NCBI GenBank assembly: GCA_900554995.1
Contig: USJJ01000059.1
Coordinates: 1 to 7,230 of the forward strand
Direction: 5' to 3'
DNA from: an uncultured Ruminococcus sp.
GTDB taxonomy: Bacteria; Bacillota; Clostridia; Oscillospirales; Acutalibacteraceae
Length of the DNA: 7,230 nt
In this document: positions 7,149 to 7,230 of the stretch, piece by piece
Layout: each line of letters begins with the position of its first letter
Position numbering within the stretch: position 1 is the stretch's first letter
Translations under genes and position numbers: made by a program
Notes under the pieces: model-generated
Seen by the model: only the letters and a program-made list of their open reading frames with translations
Told to the model about the DNA's origin: nothing
Database searches by the model: none

Positions 7149-7230
7149 AAGGATCCCGCTTTTGGTATGGCAGTGCATACCGGAAATTACATTGTCACGG
7201 ACACTCATCCGGGCATAGAGCCGGATATTC
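7125..7230. other. Unrecognised sequence after the break in feoB
   Basis: From the codon after CTT 7122-7124 the DNA no longer resembles feoB in any frame. The frame of feoB stays open after its stop, from 7149 to the window edge, reading KDPAFGMAVHTGNY and onward, which looks protein-like but matches no family I know. GATC occurs at 7126-7129 and 7152-7155, the second inside GGATCC. With only 106 bases, I cannot tell whether this is a mobile-element end, a recombination product or an assembly join. Confidence 0.45.

Noticed and set aside
7121..7230. Simple frameshift in feoB
   Set aside because: None of the three plus frames after 7125 recovers the conserved GYMARVAF or later FeoB motifs.

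Overview
The window looks like chromosomal DNA from a low-to-moderate GC Gram-positive anaerobe, most likely a gut-type clostridium (Oscillospiraceae/Ruminococcaceae or Lachnospiraceae relatives). This rests on the clostridial style of the FtsH and the fused FeoA-FeoB protein, the strong AGGAGG-type ribosome sites, near-consensus sigma-A promoters and classic hairpin-plus-T-tract terminators. The taxonomic call is inference, because no rRNA or other marker is present.

Layout. Bases 1-44 may be the tail of an unidentified gene. Bases 45-624 hold no convincing gene. They contain an inverted repeat with direct repeats (115-167), two near-duplicate terminator-like hairpins 202 bases apart (about 201-234 and 403-436), a GC-rich hairpin-rich segment between them (235-400), and a promoter region for the next gene. 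Bases 640-3017 are a two-gene operon on the plus strand: the membrane AAA+ zinc protease FtsH, then a DUF308/HdeD-like membrane protein whose ATG overlaps the ftsH stop. A small convergent gap with an imperfect inverted repeat follows. A LysR-family regulator lies on the minus strand (3106-3981) and diverges from an APC-superfamily amino acid transporter (4116-5540). Their two near-consensus promoters physically overlap. A strong terminator closes the transporter gene. Its T-tract is followed at once by a near-consensus promoter driving an iron-transport gene, a FeoA-FeoB fusion (5664-7148).

How the genes relate. FtsH and the DUF308 protein are probably co-translated and both sit in the membrane, which fits envelope quality control or stress. 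The LysR protein most likely controls the transporter and itself through the shared 134-base intergenic region, where a T-N11-A dyad overlaps the transporter's -10 and start point. The feo gene has its own promoter and is independent.

The two places that do not fit ordinary annotation are the hairpin-rich block at 201-442 and the abrupt end of FeoB. FeoB resembles its family closely up to about residue 487, then switches to seven unrelated residues and a stop, losing most of the membrane permease. The sequence after about 7125 is not recognisable FeoB in any frame, so this is either a real disruption or an assembly or cloning chimera. Apart from these, the window is ordinary housekeeping and transport DNA, and I do not see a clear new multi-gene system.
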